Origin: Alectoria sarmentosa
Taxonomy: Eukaryota; Ascomycota; Lecanoromycetes; Lecanorales; Parmeliaceae
DNA length: 64,000 nucleotides
Reading direction: 5' to 3'
Assembly: GCA_009733775.1 (NCBI GenBank)
Contig: WOGZ01000026.1
Coordinates: forward strand, 1 to 64,000
Within the stretch, counting starts at the first letter, position 1, and each line of letters opens with the position of its first letter. A model generated the notes under the pieces. It was not told the DNA's origin, ran no database searches, and worked only from the letters and a program-made list of their open reading frames with translations. The translations under genes and the position numbers were made by a program. Below, in pieces: positions 32,122 through 42,870 of this stretch.

Positions 32122-33048
32122 GGTGTTGGGGAACAGGAGAAGAGAGACAGATTGAAAAAATGGGAGAAGTTTTGTTTTCCTTGGTCGTGTCCAAACAAAG
32201 TAACAAGCCAATATCTCAGAGCACAAAAATCAGGACTGGGGGATAGAGACAGGGATGATGATCCTGCTGCAAAAGGAATGGAACGGAGTTGAGGGTCAGA
32301 AATGGTCAGGGATGGGCAAGGTGGTTTTTGCAGGTTTGCAGTGTTCATCGTCGAGATGGAGTGTCGCTCTACCTTGCATACCGACGACAATTTCCAACAG
32401 ACACAAGCACTGCCATAATCGGGCGTTTCGCAACATGTGGTAATGATTTGAGATAACTCATAGAGAAACATGTAGCACAAGTAGTCAGCTTCGACACATG
32501 AGTGCCGCCATGTTTGGACCCCGATTTCTCGTCAAAACCAGCAGGATCAACGGCCAACAGCCAGGATCAGATGAAGATTCACATAATTCGCAGAGCTTGT
32601 AGTATGAAACAGTACACTATTCGCATGCACAGATCAACTGCGCCGCCGTGAGCGGTAGAAGAAGGGATGCCGATGATAATGAGATTTGGAGAGGCGGAGT
32701 ACCATACAATACAAGGGGTCGTCCACCGCGGCAAATGTCCAATTTCCGACCAGTCCCCATAAGGAAACCGGTCCCCGCCAAACCTTCTTTCCCGGGAGAT
32801 CTTCGACTCATAATTACCGTACGACTAGGTACGGAGTACATATCTTGGCATCAAAGTGGGAGAGTGGGGGAACAATTCAAAAATCTTTGGTCTGTGAAAG
32901 CTTGATCTTTGTCACTGTCGCCATCAGCTTGTGCTTTCGCTTGCTTCGTGACTGTGTTCAGAGGCCAAACCGTGCTACCAGTGACACATATAAGGACTGG
33001 ATCCCCTCAGAAGCACAGGAGCAAATCCAAAAATAAGAAACCGCAGCA
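32122..33048. other. Divergent promoter region
   Basis: Lies between the glucanase (minus) and the CorA transporter (plus). Several short frames, the longest 122 codons, with no recognisable product. Confidence 0.5.
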
Positions 33049-35137
33049 ATGTCCGAGGTACGAGATTATGGCCTTGATGGAGCAAATCCGACGCAATTGA
33101 ACACTACACCCTCGCCTATGAGGCCCCCAAACATTGATCTGGAGGCACAGTCCCCACGGTCACCTGTCCGATATCAGGAAAAAGAAAACAAGCATCCGAT
33201 CTCCCCAATAGTGAGTTGCATTCTTCGAGCTTTTTCTTTCAAATTGCTTCTACGTGTTGAGTTGCAGGAGGAGTGAAAGGCGCACTGAGGTTGTTTCACG
33301 ACCCAAATCTGGTCCCGAAATAGACCTTCTGACTCGAAATTCATTAGGAGTCCGTCAGGTTTCGCCGGCCGAACCGCTCCAACACAGCCAAGACATACAA
33401 GCCGGAAAGACGAGGTCAAGACTGGCATCCAGGCCAAGAGCCAGGCATAGACACTTCAGCAACGCATCCCCACCCGTCGCTGGCGCCGAAACTGCACGCT
33501 CAGTGCGACATTACAGTTGTCGACTTCTCTGAGGATGATATCCGGTTGCAACACCTCGACAATGAGACGCTACCAGATTTCATGGACACACCACGGCCTG
33601 ACTGGGCAGTGTGTAGATGGATCAATGTCAACGGGTTGAGCTGGGACGTCATCAAGTTGCTGGGAAATGACAAACATTTGCATCGGCTGGCCATTGAAGA
33701 TCTCATGAATCCTAGGAACAGAACCAAAGCCGACTGGTATTCAGACCATACCTACATCGTCCTTCCTCTCCAAAAGCTCATCCACTTCCACTCCGATACC
33801 CACTGCGATTCAGATTGCGAGGAACGGGACTCCGAAGACGGAATGGTCAGAAAAAGGAAACAGAACAAGGGACTTTTATCGTCTTTTCGAAGGAGAAGGA
33901 ATGAGAAGAATAGAAAGAAGCCTCCAAAGCCCCTTGATTCGGCGGCAGAAATGCAGGCCCCCAGCAATGGATTCGCTGATGCAGGCAACGGCTTCGTCAA
34001 GGCTCACTCTTCTTCAACCATGGACGGCCCTGTGACTAACGTGCGTACACTTCAGCGCTATCATGGTGGCCCGAACGAGGAACGCATCGAATTCATGGAG
34101 AAACATTCAGCGCTCGCTTCGAAAAGTCTGGGCGTAGGCGTTGAGCAGGTCTCGATCTTTCTGATCTCCGACAATACTGTGGTTTCTTTCTTTGAATCGT
34201 CGGCCCAGGACATTGAGTCGCCCATGATTACTCGATTGAGCAGTCAGGAGACAATTCTGCGACGCACAGCAGATGCGAGTATGATTACACAGGCCATCAT
34301 CGACGCCATCATCGACTTGGCAATTCCAGTAGCCGAAGCCTATCAGGATGCTATTGGCGAATTGGAGCTCAACGTGCTTACAGAGGCGGACATGAGTCAT
34401 ACTACATCCTTATATGTCTTGACATCCGAGGTGGTCCAGTTCAAGAGCAATCTGTCTCCCGTTGTCAATCTCGTCAACGCACTGCGAGACCATAAGAGCG
34501 ACCCTGTTGGTACCCCAGGCTTGAGTGGCAAACCTCCGAAACGCATCACCTCAAGTGTTACCATCAGCCCCATGACTCAAGTGTATCTTGGAGATGTTGA
34601 AGATCACGTTATCTTAATTACAGAGGGACTTGGCCAGATGACGCACGCGGCGGATAATATGATTGATTTGATCTTTAACAAGAATGGTGCCCGCCAAAAT
34701 GAGACCATGAAACAGCTCACCGTCGTCACCATACTGTTCCTTCCTCTGACTTTCTTGACCGTAAGTTCTCCTGTGTACAGCCCAAGGGGACCTACTGATT
34801 ATCCAGGGATATTTTGGTATGAACTTTGTTAATTTTACTGGTGCACATAATCATAGCGATGGGTGAGTAGCCATTGACGACCGAGTCAAAAGCCTTTGCT
34901 AACAACATACAGGTACTTTTGGGAAATCGCAGCTCCCGTCTCCTTCGTCGTTTCGATCTATTTGATGTGAGATATACATCATGAACCTCGAATCCTGAAG
35001 ATGCAGCTGACTTCTAGATTAGGCGAAACTTTATCAAGCAGCAATTCATGAGGAATATGCAGCGCAGAGGCATCAATGAATCTAGGAAGAAAAGGCAGGC
35101 AAGGCAAGAGCATGAGACTGAACAAAAACGGCGTTGA
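33049..35137 (+). CDS. CorA/Alr-type magnesium transporter
   Basis: CorA superfamily Mg2+ channel of the fungal Alr1/Mnr2 branch, a plasma-membrane or vacuolar protein. Exons are 33049-33210, 33348-34760, 34807-34862, 34913-34966 and 35023-35137; about 599 residues. The first intron (33211-33347) is unusually long, with a CTGAC branch and ATTAG acceptor; splicing yields PIESVRFRRPNRSNTAKTY, then PGQEPGIDTS. The cytosolic domain has CDITVVDFSEDDIRLQHLD, WINVNGLSWDVIKLLG and HRLAIEDLMNPRNRTKADWY. It continues through long helices to TVVTILFLPLTFLT. The selectivity motif GYFGMNF (Gly-Met-Asn) is formed across the third exon. The second membrane helix is VSFVVSIYLM, followed by a basic tail. All hallmark residues are present. 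The last acceptor is the second AG (35021-35022). Confidence 0.9.
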
Positions 35138-36598
35138 ATGGAAATCATGCATCAAAGATACCCTCGATATGAAAATCCAATGATTTGGTTAGCGAACAGT
35201 CCTATATCATGCAGTTTTATATGCATGCATGTCAAAAGTTTAGAGCTGATATCAGACTTACGGGATTTCATTATCCACGTAGGGAACCCCTTTTCATTTG
35301 CTGTCCACGCATGGGCTTTCAACCTAAATGTCTGCAGATATCTGACTACTTGAAAAGGTCTCATGAGTATGTCGTAAGCGGTGCGATATTTGCTTGGCTT
35401 CCTGAAGAATCCACAGCTTACTACACCGTCCGTCAAAGCTGGGATCGCCCAAGATAGCACAGCCATAGCGAAGAGCTTGAAGACTAGTAATCCGAATCGA
35501 GGCGAGCTCCTCAGCGCGTACTATACATGGTTGACAGCCAGGGAACCTGTTATTTGGAGACCCAAGTACTATGCCACTTCCTGCCGCCGAAGAGGAACTT
35601 CTCTCTTTTTTACATTCCAAGCGTAGTGGGTTTGGTCCGCATGCCGAGCGCATATTCTCGTACTGTAGAATGTGTCAGAAAGTGGCTGCAGGGTCTCAAT
35701 CCGTGGATCCTGACCGCGTGGCTGTACATCTCAGCGCAATGCGGCGGTTGGCCAGAGAGAAAAAAACATGCAATTCCAATCCCGCACACAAAAAGGACCC
35801 TGAAATGGATGGAATCCCATGCCTGCCCCTACTTTCCGGGTAAACTTGCCAAAGATGAGTATGGTATAAAAAAGACAGCAACAGCGCCTGAGGAAATATG
35901 ACAGCCAAGGAAAGACACCTGTAGAGATATACGGCTAATTGATTCAAGTACCGTATGAAGCATAAGGCGAAACGTGCTTGACCGAAACCCGAAATATGAA
36001 GAAAGCCACACTAGAGACACGTCCTTGACGGGCTTCAAGTGCGTTCAATAAGTAAGTACACTATCCAAAAAAAAAGAGTGGAAAAGCAGTCGTAAAGGGA
36101 CACCCGCTCGCATTTATACTGCCTCCTTGTACATAGGGAAAACACTGCAAAAATGTCATTTGCAAAAGGTAAAGAAGCGACAGAACCGCTCAAAACCAAA
36201 GGTAACGACGACCCCATCTTTCCTTTCCGAGAAACTCGCTCAAGACGCCTTCGGCCACCGCTCCAGCTCGAAAAGCAGGCGCTATTCGGCATCTGCCAGA
36301 CGTCTCTTGCTGCATGTGCGAGCAGATGGAGAAACATGATGCACTTTTGAGACACGTGCTGGAAACCCGCCGTCTTTGTCGAAGAAAGTCATAGCCTTTG
36401 CAGAGGAGTCTGAGACTGGGGTTTCGTCTCACAGCGCGTCTTCTTCGGAGGGTCCTGCACAATGCCCATGTCTTTCACAGGTCTCACATCGATGTATATC
36501 ATCCTTCTCTTCTCAAATCTCTCTTGCTCTCCCAGAACTGCTCTCCAATCCCCTTAACGCACACTCCCATACCAGCCCGCCAACCGACATTCCCCACC
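35138..36598. other. Gene-poor interval with weak open frames
   Basis: A 90-codon frame at 35571-35843 (+) begins MPLPAAEEELLSFLHSKR and contains a Cys-x-x-Cys pair. At 36150-36400 all three plus frames stay open. None could be assigned, and no splice pattern favours one. Confidence 0.35.
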
Positions 36599-36922
36599 AT
36601 GCCATACCAAGTCTCCACCCTAAAAGCCTGGATCACCACCCACCACCTCGTCCACTCCTCCGAACCCGCCATCCGCGCCGCCCTCGCCGCCGCATTCCCA
36701 TCCCGACAAGGCGGCCGCAACATGGAAATCTTCGTCGGCCAAAACCTGGACGCCCCCAGCGTTTTCAGCGTCATTGCCCCAATGACGGACCATCGGTGGC
36801 GCGGTTTCTGCGACTGTGGAGCGCCGCGGGACCATCTGTGCAGGCTTGATGAGGAGAAGGTGGAGGCCGTTGTGGCGAGGTTTCGGGCGTGGGCGTATGT
36901 GCGGGTGACTGAGGTTAGTTGA
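36599..36922 (+). CDS. Small hypothetical protein
   Basis: Not recognised. 107 residues from an ATG in a very good context (CCACCATGCC). The sequence has a helical N-terminus (MPYQVSTLKAWI), an Ala-rich helix, then WRGFCDCG and HLCRLDEEKVEA, with three cysteines within about 13 residues. No signal peptide or membrane segment. The final codons (GTTAGTTGA) could also be a splice donor after GAG, so a further exon may exist. The frame upstream of this ATG is also open, but the Met context favours this start. Confidence 0.45.
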   Translation: MPYQVSTLKAWITTHHLVHSSEPAIRAALAAAFPSRQGGRNMEIFVGQNLDAPSVFSVIAPMTDHRWRGFCDCGAPRDHLCRLDEEKVEAVVARFRAWAYVRVTEVS

Positions 36923-37708
36923 TCTTTCTGCTGGAGGGGGGGAATTGGAGGGGTGGAGGCTGATTCGTGGAGCCTGTCAGGCGCGCCCAATATCAGGTAT
37001 ATCTGACAGGCATCCAGATAAGTCAAGTGGTTGGTCCGCGTAGAGGACCGTGGATACTCAACTACCTTTCTTATGATAGGCAGGGGATGACTGAGACAGG
37101 AGCGAGGATGAGATGGCGAGGCCGAACGATGGCGATGAACCACTTTCTTGTGGCTGTACGCTCTCAAGTCAGTTGCAATTTGATAGGCATTCGGGGTCTG
37201 AACGCGTGATTTAGTGGTACCAGGAGCTCCAGGTGTCAGCAGTGTGACAGTAGAATTGGGAGATTAGGCCCAAATTGCCCGAATTCTTCTATCTTTGAGA
37301 CTTGGAACGCATGTCAATCGTCATACAGCATAGACTCGGAGGTCAAGACCGCTGAATTCGGGAGATCTGATTGAAATTAGACCAAAGAAATACAGAAACA
37401 TATGTCGCCAAGCGCCGAGATCATTTTGAACATGGGCAATTTCCGATGGAATAGAGAATCAAAGGGTGTGTTCATGATTCACATTGGGACAAGATGCATG
37501 AAGAAATGAAAATTAGTTCAATCGGAGAACTCGAAGGTGGGAACCTCTTGAACGAATGGATGTACCCATCTGCGGTCTCATACCTACCGTGGGGTGTAAG
37601 ACTAAAAATCGGCTTGTTCCAAAAGAATAATTCTCCAAGCTGACTCCGCGTTTTAATGCTGAACCAAAACTATGAATCAACCGCTCTTTCTCCATGATTG
37701 AGTCAAGC
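36923..37708. other. Intergenic, 3' side of ubiquitin protease
   Basis: No supported gene. Short frames only. Confidence 0.5.
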
Positions 37709-40093
37709 TCAATTGGCTTGCACAAATCCAGCCACTGATCCCATCGCCTTCCCGGCTCTGCTCCCACTGCCCCTACTACTTCGAGGGCCGGCTGTCCGCA
37801 TTGCCTGAGGACTGACGGGCTGATTCTCCTTACGCATATCAACTTGGCTGCTCGGCTCTGCAGGCCCAATTGCTACCTCTTTGCGCTCAGGAGAAACAGG
37901 CGTCGCGACTATTCTCGGTTCTGGTGCTGAAGTCAGAGGGTTTGGTACAGCTTCCGAAGCAGCCGACAACGGAGTCTTCGGTGGTTCCTGAGACAAAGGT
38001 CGAGACGGGTCACAAATTATCATGACTGGGTCGTCCTTCGGGGCTTCTTCCGGCTCTTGACTCTCGGCGACAGGCACCTCACATTCCGAGTCCTTGGTGG
38101 GCGCTTGCACGGAGACAGGATTTGCTGGACCCATAGATGTAGCTGCTAGGTCTTCTTGCTCCAGCTCCGCGGATTGGCTATCATCGAAACCCAGCGTCTC
38201 TGACACATCAATGACTTGAGAGGGCTCTTGAGGTTTGACGTCTTCAGCTATAGCCTGCAACTCCTCAATTGGCTCGGCGACAACGGTCTGAGGCTCTTTT
38301 TGCGGCGCAAGAGGTGCCACTTGCTCGTAGAAAAGCATGAAGACCCCTCCCTGCGCCAGGACAGTGTCCTCGTCAACTTGTGTCACATCCTCGTCGCTGA
38401 GGCACCACCAAGGCCCGGAGACGTCTTTGTTGTCTTCTCTTTTGCTACTGTACGGAGACCGCCTGTAGCAAATGTAATGACCGTTCTCATGTCGTCCGTA
38501 ATGTGTGATGACAGCTCGAAGCTCGTACATCTTCCCAGAGTCAAGTTTCTCAATGCTGTCTTCAATCGCTAGCATAGACTCAGAAGGGTCGACATTCCAG
38601 GTTTCCACGCCGTCATTCTCGTTGTCAGAGCTTGGGTCATGACCGAGACACCAGGGTGCCAAGTCAAGCTGCTGAGGAAATCTGACGGCGGCTGAGTTCT
38701 TGCTCTGGACGCCTGTGAGCTCGTCAAAGTTGCTTCGATTCACGTGAACAATCAAACATGTCGGGTTACGAGCGATGACTGCTTGACGCGTTTTCGTTGT
38801 CGAGACACGCTTGTTTGACGGTATCTGACATTTCTTCAGCACTTGGTCAGAAAAGTCTTCCTCTTCGAAGGCGTGAGTAACCATGCTTAGTCTCTCCCGC
38901 AAGGAGAGCCGGAAAGCTTTTGTTGCCTCATCCGGAGCTGGCTTTTCTTCGCCGGTGTCTGGGTGGAATTTAGAAATTAGCTGCTCCATCTGCTGCTTGG
39001 CCCGCAGTAGCGTGCACTTGGCACATTCGACTCCGCTAATTGGCTCCAAAGCTGTGTACTCATCAAGACACGAGCGAACGTCGTACATCCATTGCCTACC
39101 CAGTGGCACGGTAAGACAATTGAAAGGAACCAGAGACAAGCCTTCCACGTAGCCACATTGCTGGCAGCCAACGCGCTGTGCCAGGAGACCTTCCAAAGGG
39201 TTTCGTATTATGAGAGATGTGACTTCTTCGGGAAGGTGCGCAACGTGTGTTCTATCATCAGAAGAAGCAATGCTGCTTGTCTGAGTTACTGAAGTCGCCA
39301 CTGGTGGACTCGTCCCTGTGATACTCGGCGCTGCGCCTAGCAACACTTCCAGTCCACAACTACCAGGTCTCTTCATCGCAGCCTTTGCAGTATCCTTCTC
39401 CAACTCATCCGATATCTTCGAAAAATACTCCTGAGCGTCCTGCTGTTGCCAGCTGCTCATACTCTTCAACTCTTCAGGGGTCCAAAATGTCTTTCCCACA
39501 TTGGCTGGATCATTCAGCCTGGCAATCGTCTCATTAAGGGCTTTCTTTGTAGGTCCTGATACCTCTGCTGAAGTTTGACCCAAGAATGCAGGCAGAGACT
39601 CCAGTGCAGCCAGACCTTGTAGCACACTATTCTGGTAGCAAGAATTATCCCAGTTGCCCAAACCTGGTAGACTATTGCTTGGCCGTGCCTTAAAGACGCT
39701 GCCGACGTTCGAGATCGTCCTCGTCCGCTGGATCGTAGTCAATATGCCGGCACCATCCAAACTTAATATCCGTCTCATGGCGTTGCTCTTGCTTGCATGG
39801 CCCCTCGAAGTAAAGCCTGAAATGTCGTCTTGCGCATCGTCCGCCATCGCTGTTCCAAAGCCACTATCCAGGGCTGACACTATCCGTGATGGAGTTGTGT
39901 AGACCAGGGAGTTCCAAAGGAGCTCTGATAACGGAAGGTTCGTGTATTCAAGGTACTGGAGAACGTAATAGATGAAGATCAGAAAGAGAACACCGTAAGC
40001 TGCTGCGGTAGATGATGTTCTTGATGGATAAAGTGGAGTGTTGTGCTGATCTTGAAGATGGCTTGTGTCGTGAAAGCGGCTTGCATAGTCCAT
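37709..40093 (-). CDS. Ubiquitin-specific protease, membrane-anchored (Ubp1-like)
   Basis: Cysteine protease of the USP/UCH family that removes ubiquitin from proteins. 794 residues in one exon. An N-terminal membrane anchor (YGVLFLIFIYYVLQYLEY) resembles yeast Ubp1, suggesting ER or other membrane localisation. The Cys box is GLGNWDNSCYQNSVLQGLA at about residues 145-163, with the catalytic Cys in DNSCYQNS. QQDAQEYF follows. The zinc-ribbon-like CQQCG plus CAKC are intact. The His box is VITHYGRHENGHYICYRR, followed by WWCLSDEDVTQV. The C-terminal 230 residues are Pro/Glu-rich and disordered. All catalytic residues are present. It diverges from TRS31 across 321 bases. Confidence 0.9.
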   Translation of the reverse strand: MDYASRFHDTSHLQDQHNTPLYPSRTSSTAAAYGVLFLIFIYYVLQYLEYTNLPLSELLWNSLVYTTPSRIVSALDSGFGTAMADDAQDDISGFTSRGHASKSNAMRRILSLDGAGILTTIQRTRTISNVGSVFKARPSNSLPGLGNWDNSCYQNSVLQGLAALESLPAFLGQTSAEVSGPTKKALNETIARLNDPANVGKTFWTPEELKSMSSWQQQDAQEYFSKISDELEKDTAKAAMKRPGSCGLEVLLGAAPSITGTSPPVATSVTQTSSIASSDDRTHVAHLPEEVTSLIIRNPLEGLLAQRVGCQQCGYVEGLSLVPFNCLTVPLGRQWMYDVRSCLDEYTALEPISGVECAKCTLLRAKQQMEQLISKFHPDTGEEKPAPDEATKAFRLSLRERLSMVTHAFEEEDFSDQVLKKCQIPSNKRVSTTKTRQAVIARNPTCLIVHVNRSNFDELTGVQSKNSAAVRFPQQLDLAPWCLGHDPSSDNENDGVETWNVDPSESMLAIEDSIEKLDSGKMYELRAVITHYGRHENGHYICYRRSPYSSKREDNKDVSGPWWCLSDEDVTQVDEDTVLAQGGVFMLFYEQVAPLAPQKEPQTVVAEPIEELQAIAEDVKPQEPSQVIDVSETLGFDDSQSAELEQEDLAATSMGPANPVSVQAPTKDSECEVPVAESQEPEEAPKDDPVMIICDPSRPLSQEPPKTPLSAASEAVPNPLTSAPEPRIVATPVSPERKEVAIGPAEPSSQVDMRKENQPVSPQAMRTAGPRSSRGSGSRAGKAMGSVAGFVQAN

Positions 40094-40414
40094 TATGAAG
40101 CGGTGAATAGCCAGAAGGAAGGTCGGGGTTTCCTGTATATTCTAGGCAATAAGGGAAGGTACGAAGCCAAGCCAGACCGGGAAGCGGGCAGTAGTAGACC
40201 TCTCACGTTGAGCTAGACTTAAGAAAGATGGCAAATTCCACGATGTATACATATTGCTAGAAGCTGTTAGCACTGCTTAACGCAAGGAATGAATTGAATC
40301 GGCGGAGAGAACTCCGCAAAGACCGCCTTCTCGCTAGCGTTGTCGAGTGTGACATCCAGTTCCAAAGGCTACGCTCGCTGTCCGCTGCCACTCCAGCCCA
40401 ATGCCCCCACCGCG
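40094..40414. promoter_or_regulatory. Shared divergent promoter of ubiquitin protease and TRS31
   Basis: Head-to-head start codons 321 bases apart. An out-of-frame ATG at 40401 lies just upstream of the TRS31 start. No binding sites are claimed. Confidence 0.4.
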
Positions 40415-41209
40415 ATGACAACCGCAGCTCCAGCCCAACAAGGGCCCAAACCCCTCGCCTCGTCCACCTCCATCCAACAACAGCGCCTCCCCCAGCAGCC
40501 TCCGCACCAACATGCTGGACTCCGCACGCCCTCGAACCGCAAGACAATCTACGACCGGAACCTCAATCGAACACGTACCGCCGAGCTAAGCCGGGCAAGC
40601 TTTGCATATTTATTTGGCGAGATGGTTGGGTATGCGCAGAAGAGGGTGACGGGGATACAGGATCTGGAGCGGCGGTATGCTTTACGATTCCCCTCCATTA
40701 TTGACACCCAAGCAAACAGTTTTACCTTGGCATAAATTGATGAGTGGACCGGGCTGATTTGGTCATGTTACAGACTCAACGAAGCAGGCTACCCTCTTGG
40801 CCAGCGCCTCCTGCCCCTTCTACTTCTGCGTTCCTCAACCCCCACCCACCCCGCCCCCCGTCCCACTCGCATCCTGCCGCTACTTCAGTTCATCGCGCAC
40901 ACCCTCTGGCGACACCTCTTTGCCCGCTCCGCAGATTCCATCGAGAGCTCCTCAACCAACAACCACGAGTACATGATTTCAGACAACGAACCCTTGGTGA
41001 ACCAGTATATATCAGTGCCGAAAGAGATGTCGCAGCTGAACTGCGCTGCATACGTGGCAGGGATAATAGAAGGCGTTTGTTGTGGGGTCGGGTGTAAGGC
41101 GGGGGTCAGTGCGCATAACGCTGGGGAACAGGGGGGAATGTGGCCTGGGAAGACGGTGTTCTTGATTAGATTTGATGAGGATGTTGTCAAGAGAGAAGGG
41201 ACGAAGTAG
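40415..41209 (+). CDS. TRS31: TRAPP complex subunit Trs31 (TRAPPC5)
   Basis: Bet3-family subunit of the TRAPP tethering complex, which activates the Ypt1/Rab1 GTPase in ER-Golgi traffic. Exon 1 is 40415-40674; the intron is 40675-40773 (GTATGC...TTACAG); exon 2 is 40774-41209. About 231 residues. After a Gln/Pro-rich leader come IYDRNLNRTRTAELSRASFA, LFGEMVGYAQKRV and DLERR joined to LNEAGYPLGQRLL. Next are RILPLLQFIAHTLWRHLF, YMISDNEPLVNQYISVPKEM, LNCAAYVAGIIEGV and WPGKTVFLIRF. This is the complete Bet3-fold pattern. The ATG at 40415 is the first in frame (upstream extension would start at TTG). It converges with MFAP1. Confidence 0.92.
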
Positions 41210-41364
41210 GGGAGATGGAGAAAGGACGCGACAAGATCAAGGAGAAGAAGCGCGTGGAAGCTTGTTCGAATTGCATTGGCATAGCGCGGCGTTGGCGTTT
41301 GGCATTTGCATTGCATGGAATTCGTAAGAACGTCGTTATGATAATTTATGAGATGATAGAGGAG

Positions 41365-42870
41365 CTATGAGACGTCTACTCTTCGCCGCTTATCGCTTGC
41401 ATAGCGGTCCTGATATGGAGAAGGACTCCGCTTTCGTCTGCTTGGTTCATCGCGGTATCGGTTTCTCCGCGGCGGAGGTGATCTTGAGTATGAGTACGAG
41501 CGTCTTCGACTTCTGTCTCGATCTCTTCGTGGTGGCGGTGACCTCGAGTAAGTACGATCTCTCCGCCTTGACGGTGACTGCGAGCGTGAGTAGGACCGTC
41601 TTGGTTGGCTTCTCCGTCCTCTACCATCATCAAAGCGTTGACCTTTATCGCTTCCACGCGGGCCTTCTGGTGCACCTTCGGGAGCCCGCCTCCGCTCTCC
41701 AACCTGCGTAGTATTTGCTCCAGAGCCGCCTTTTCCTCCGGCTCCTTGATCTGGCATATATCGCTCATCCAATGTCCCGTCAGCATTTCGAGGGCCCTTT
41801 CCCTCGAAGGTTCCCCATCTGCCAGTATCCTCACTCTTCAAATCCTTATACTTCGTCCTGCCCTTTCTTCCCAACTTCGTCATGTCCCTTATTTGCATGT
41901 ATTGCGGGAGAAGCTCGCGATTCGAATCATCCTGATATCGACCACCCATGATATCACGACGATCCAGACCTTCAGCTTTGGCGTCATCCTGGAAGAAGGC
42001 GCCTTTGTGATAGTATTTCTGCATGAAGCCCATCTTGCCTTTGCTTTCATGTTCTTCTTTCTGCTTCCCGATAAAGTCCTTGTCCTCTGCATCACGTTCT
42101 TCCTTGCTAAGGTTCCGTCTCCTTTCGATCTCCTCTCGCTCTTTCTCGGCTATCTCGATAGCCTCCCTCTCTCTCTTCACCCGCTTCAGCTCTCTCAGCT
42201 TCCATGCAGCTCGCTCAGTCTCCGGGTCCAGGTCATCTGTGTCGTCTACCTGCTGAACTTCTTCAATCTCATCATCATCCCAATCCTTCTTTCCGGCAGC
42301 TCGAGCAGCAGCATCCTTCTCTAATTGCTCTTGGATCATGGCATCGGCCTTCTCTTTTCGCCTCGCCTGCTCTTCGGCCCACGTATCCTCTTCTGCCTTT
42401 GTATCCAAAACAGTAGAGCTATCTTTCCGTTTATCTTTCCTGATGAACGTAGGCCGTAAAAGCACCTTTGGAGCTTCTTCCTCACTGCTGCTTTCCTCAC
42501 TTCCGCTGCCACTGCCACTTCCTGGCCCTGACTCCTCATCACTACCTTCTTCCTCTTCGCTTTCTTCGGTCACGAAACCCTCTTCCTCCGCGGCTCGCGC
42601 AACTTTTTCAGCTTCAACACGTGCAGCTTCTTGCGCAGCGGCTTGCCGTCTCCGCTCATTTAAGTCGACATTCTTGAGGCTGCCGGCGATTCTCGTGGTA
42701 TCTGAAGGAAAAGATGACGCTGTCGGGGCCGGTGCCCTAGTTGCTGGCGTGGATTGCTCCTCTTCCACCTCGGATGTATCTTCGTCAGACGATGGCTCTT
42801 CTGCGACTGCCTTGCCAGGACGGTAGCGAGCGGGCCTGACAGGATTTGCGGTCATCCGTTTGGAAGACAT
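41365..42870 (-). CDS. MFAP1: MFAP1-family spliceosomal protein
   Basis: Homologue of microfibrillar-associated protein 1, which in reality is a spliceosomal B-complex component. 501 residues in one exon. Acidic and Ser-rich N-terminal half: VRPARYRPGKAV, EEEEGSDEESGPG. The MFAP1 core has VLLRPTFIRKDKRKDSS, then DDTDDLDPETERAAWKLREL, SKGKMGFMQKYYHKGAFFQD and LPQYMQIRDMTKLGRKGRTK, with RWG two turns later. The Arg/Ser-rich C-terminal tail (repeated YSRSPPPRR) is longer than in animal MFAP1. The low-complexity ends create open frames on the other strand. The gene ends 155 bases from the TRS31 stop. Confidence 0.9.
   Translation of the reverse strand: MSSKRMTANPVRPARYRPGKAVAEEPSSDEDTSEVEEEQSTPATRAPAPTASSFPSDTTRIAGSLKNVDLNERRRQAAAQEAARVEAEKVARAAEEEGFVTEESEEEEGSDEESGPGSGSGSGSEESSSEEEAPKVLLRPTFIRKDKRKDSSTVLDTKAEEDTWAEEQARRKEKADAMIQEQLEKDAAARAAGKKDWDDDEIEEVQQVDDTDDLDPETERAAWKLRELKRVKREREAIEIAEKEREEIERRRNLSKEERDAEDKDFIGKQKEEHESKGKMGFMQKYYHKGAFFQDDAKAEGLDRRDIMGGRYQDDSNRELLPQYMQIRDMTKLGRKGRTKYKDLKSEDTGRWGTFEGKGPRNADGTLDERYMPDQGAGGKGGSGANTTQVGERRRAPEGAPEGPRGSDKGQRFDDGRGRRSQPRRSYSRSQSPSRRRDRTYSRSPPPRRDRDRSRRRSYSYSRSPPPRRNRYRDEPSRRKRSPSPYQDRYASDKRRRVDVS

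Noticed and set aside
35571..35843. 90-codon frame starting MPLPAAEEELL
   Set aside because: Protein-like, but no motif, no splice context and competing frames on the other strand; kept only as a note in the interval entry.
41600..42826. Long plus-strand frames over MFAP1
   Set aside because: Antisense shadows of low-complexity acidic and Arg/Ser regions.
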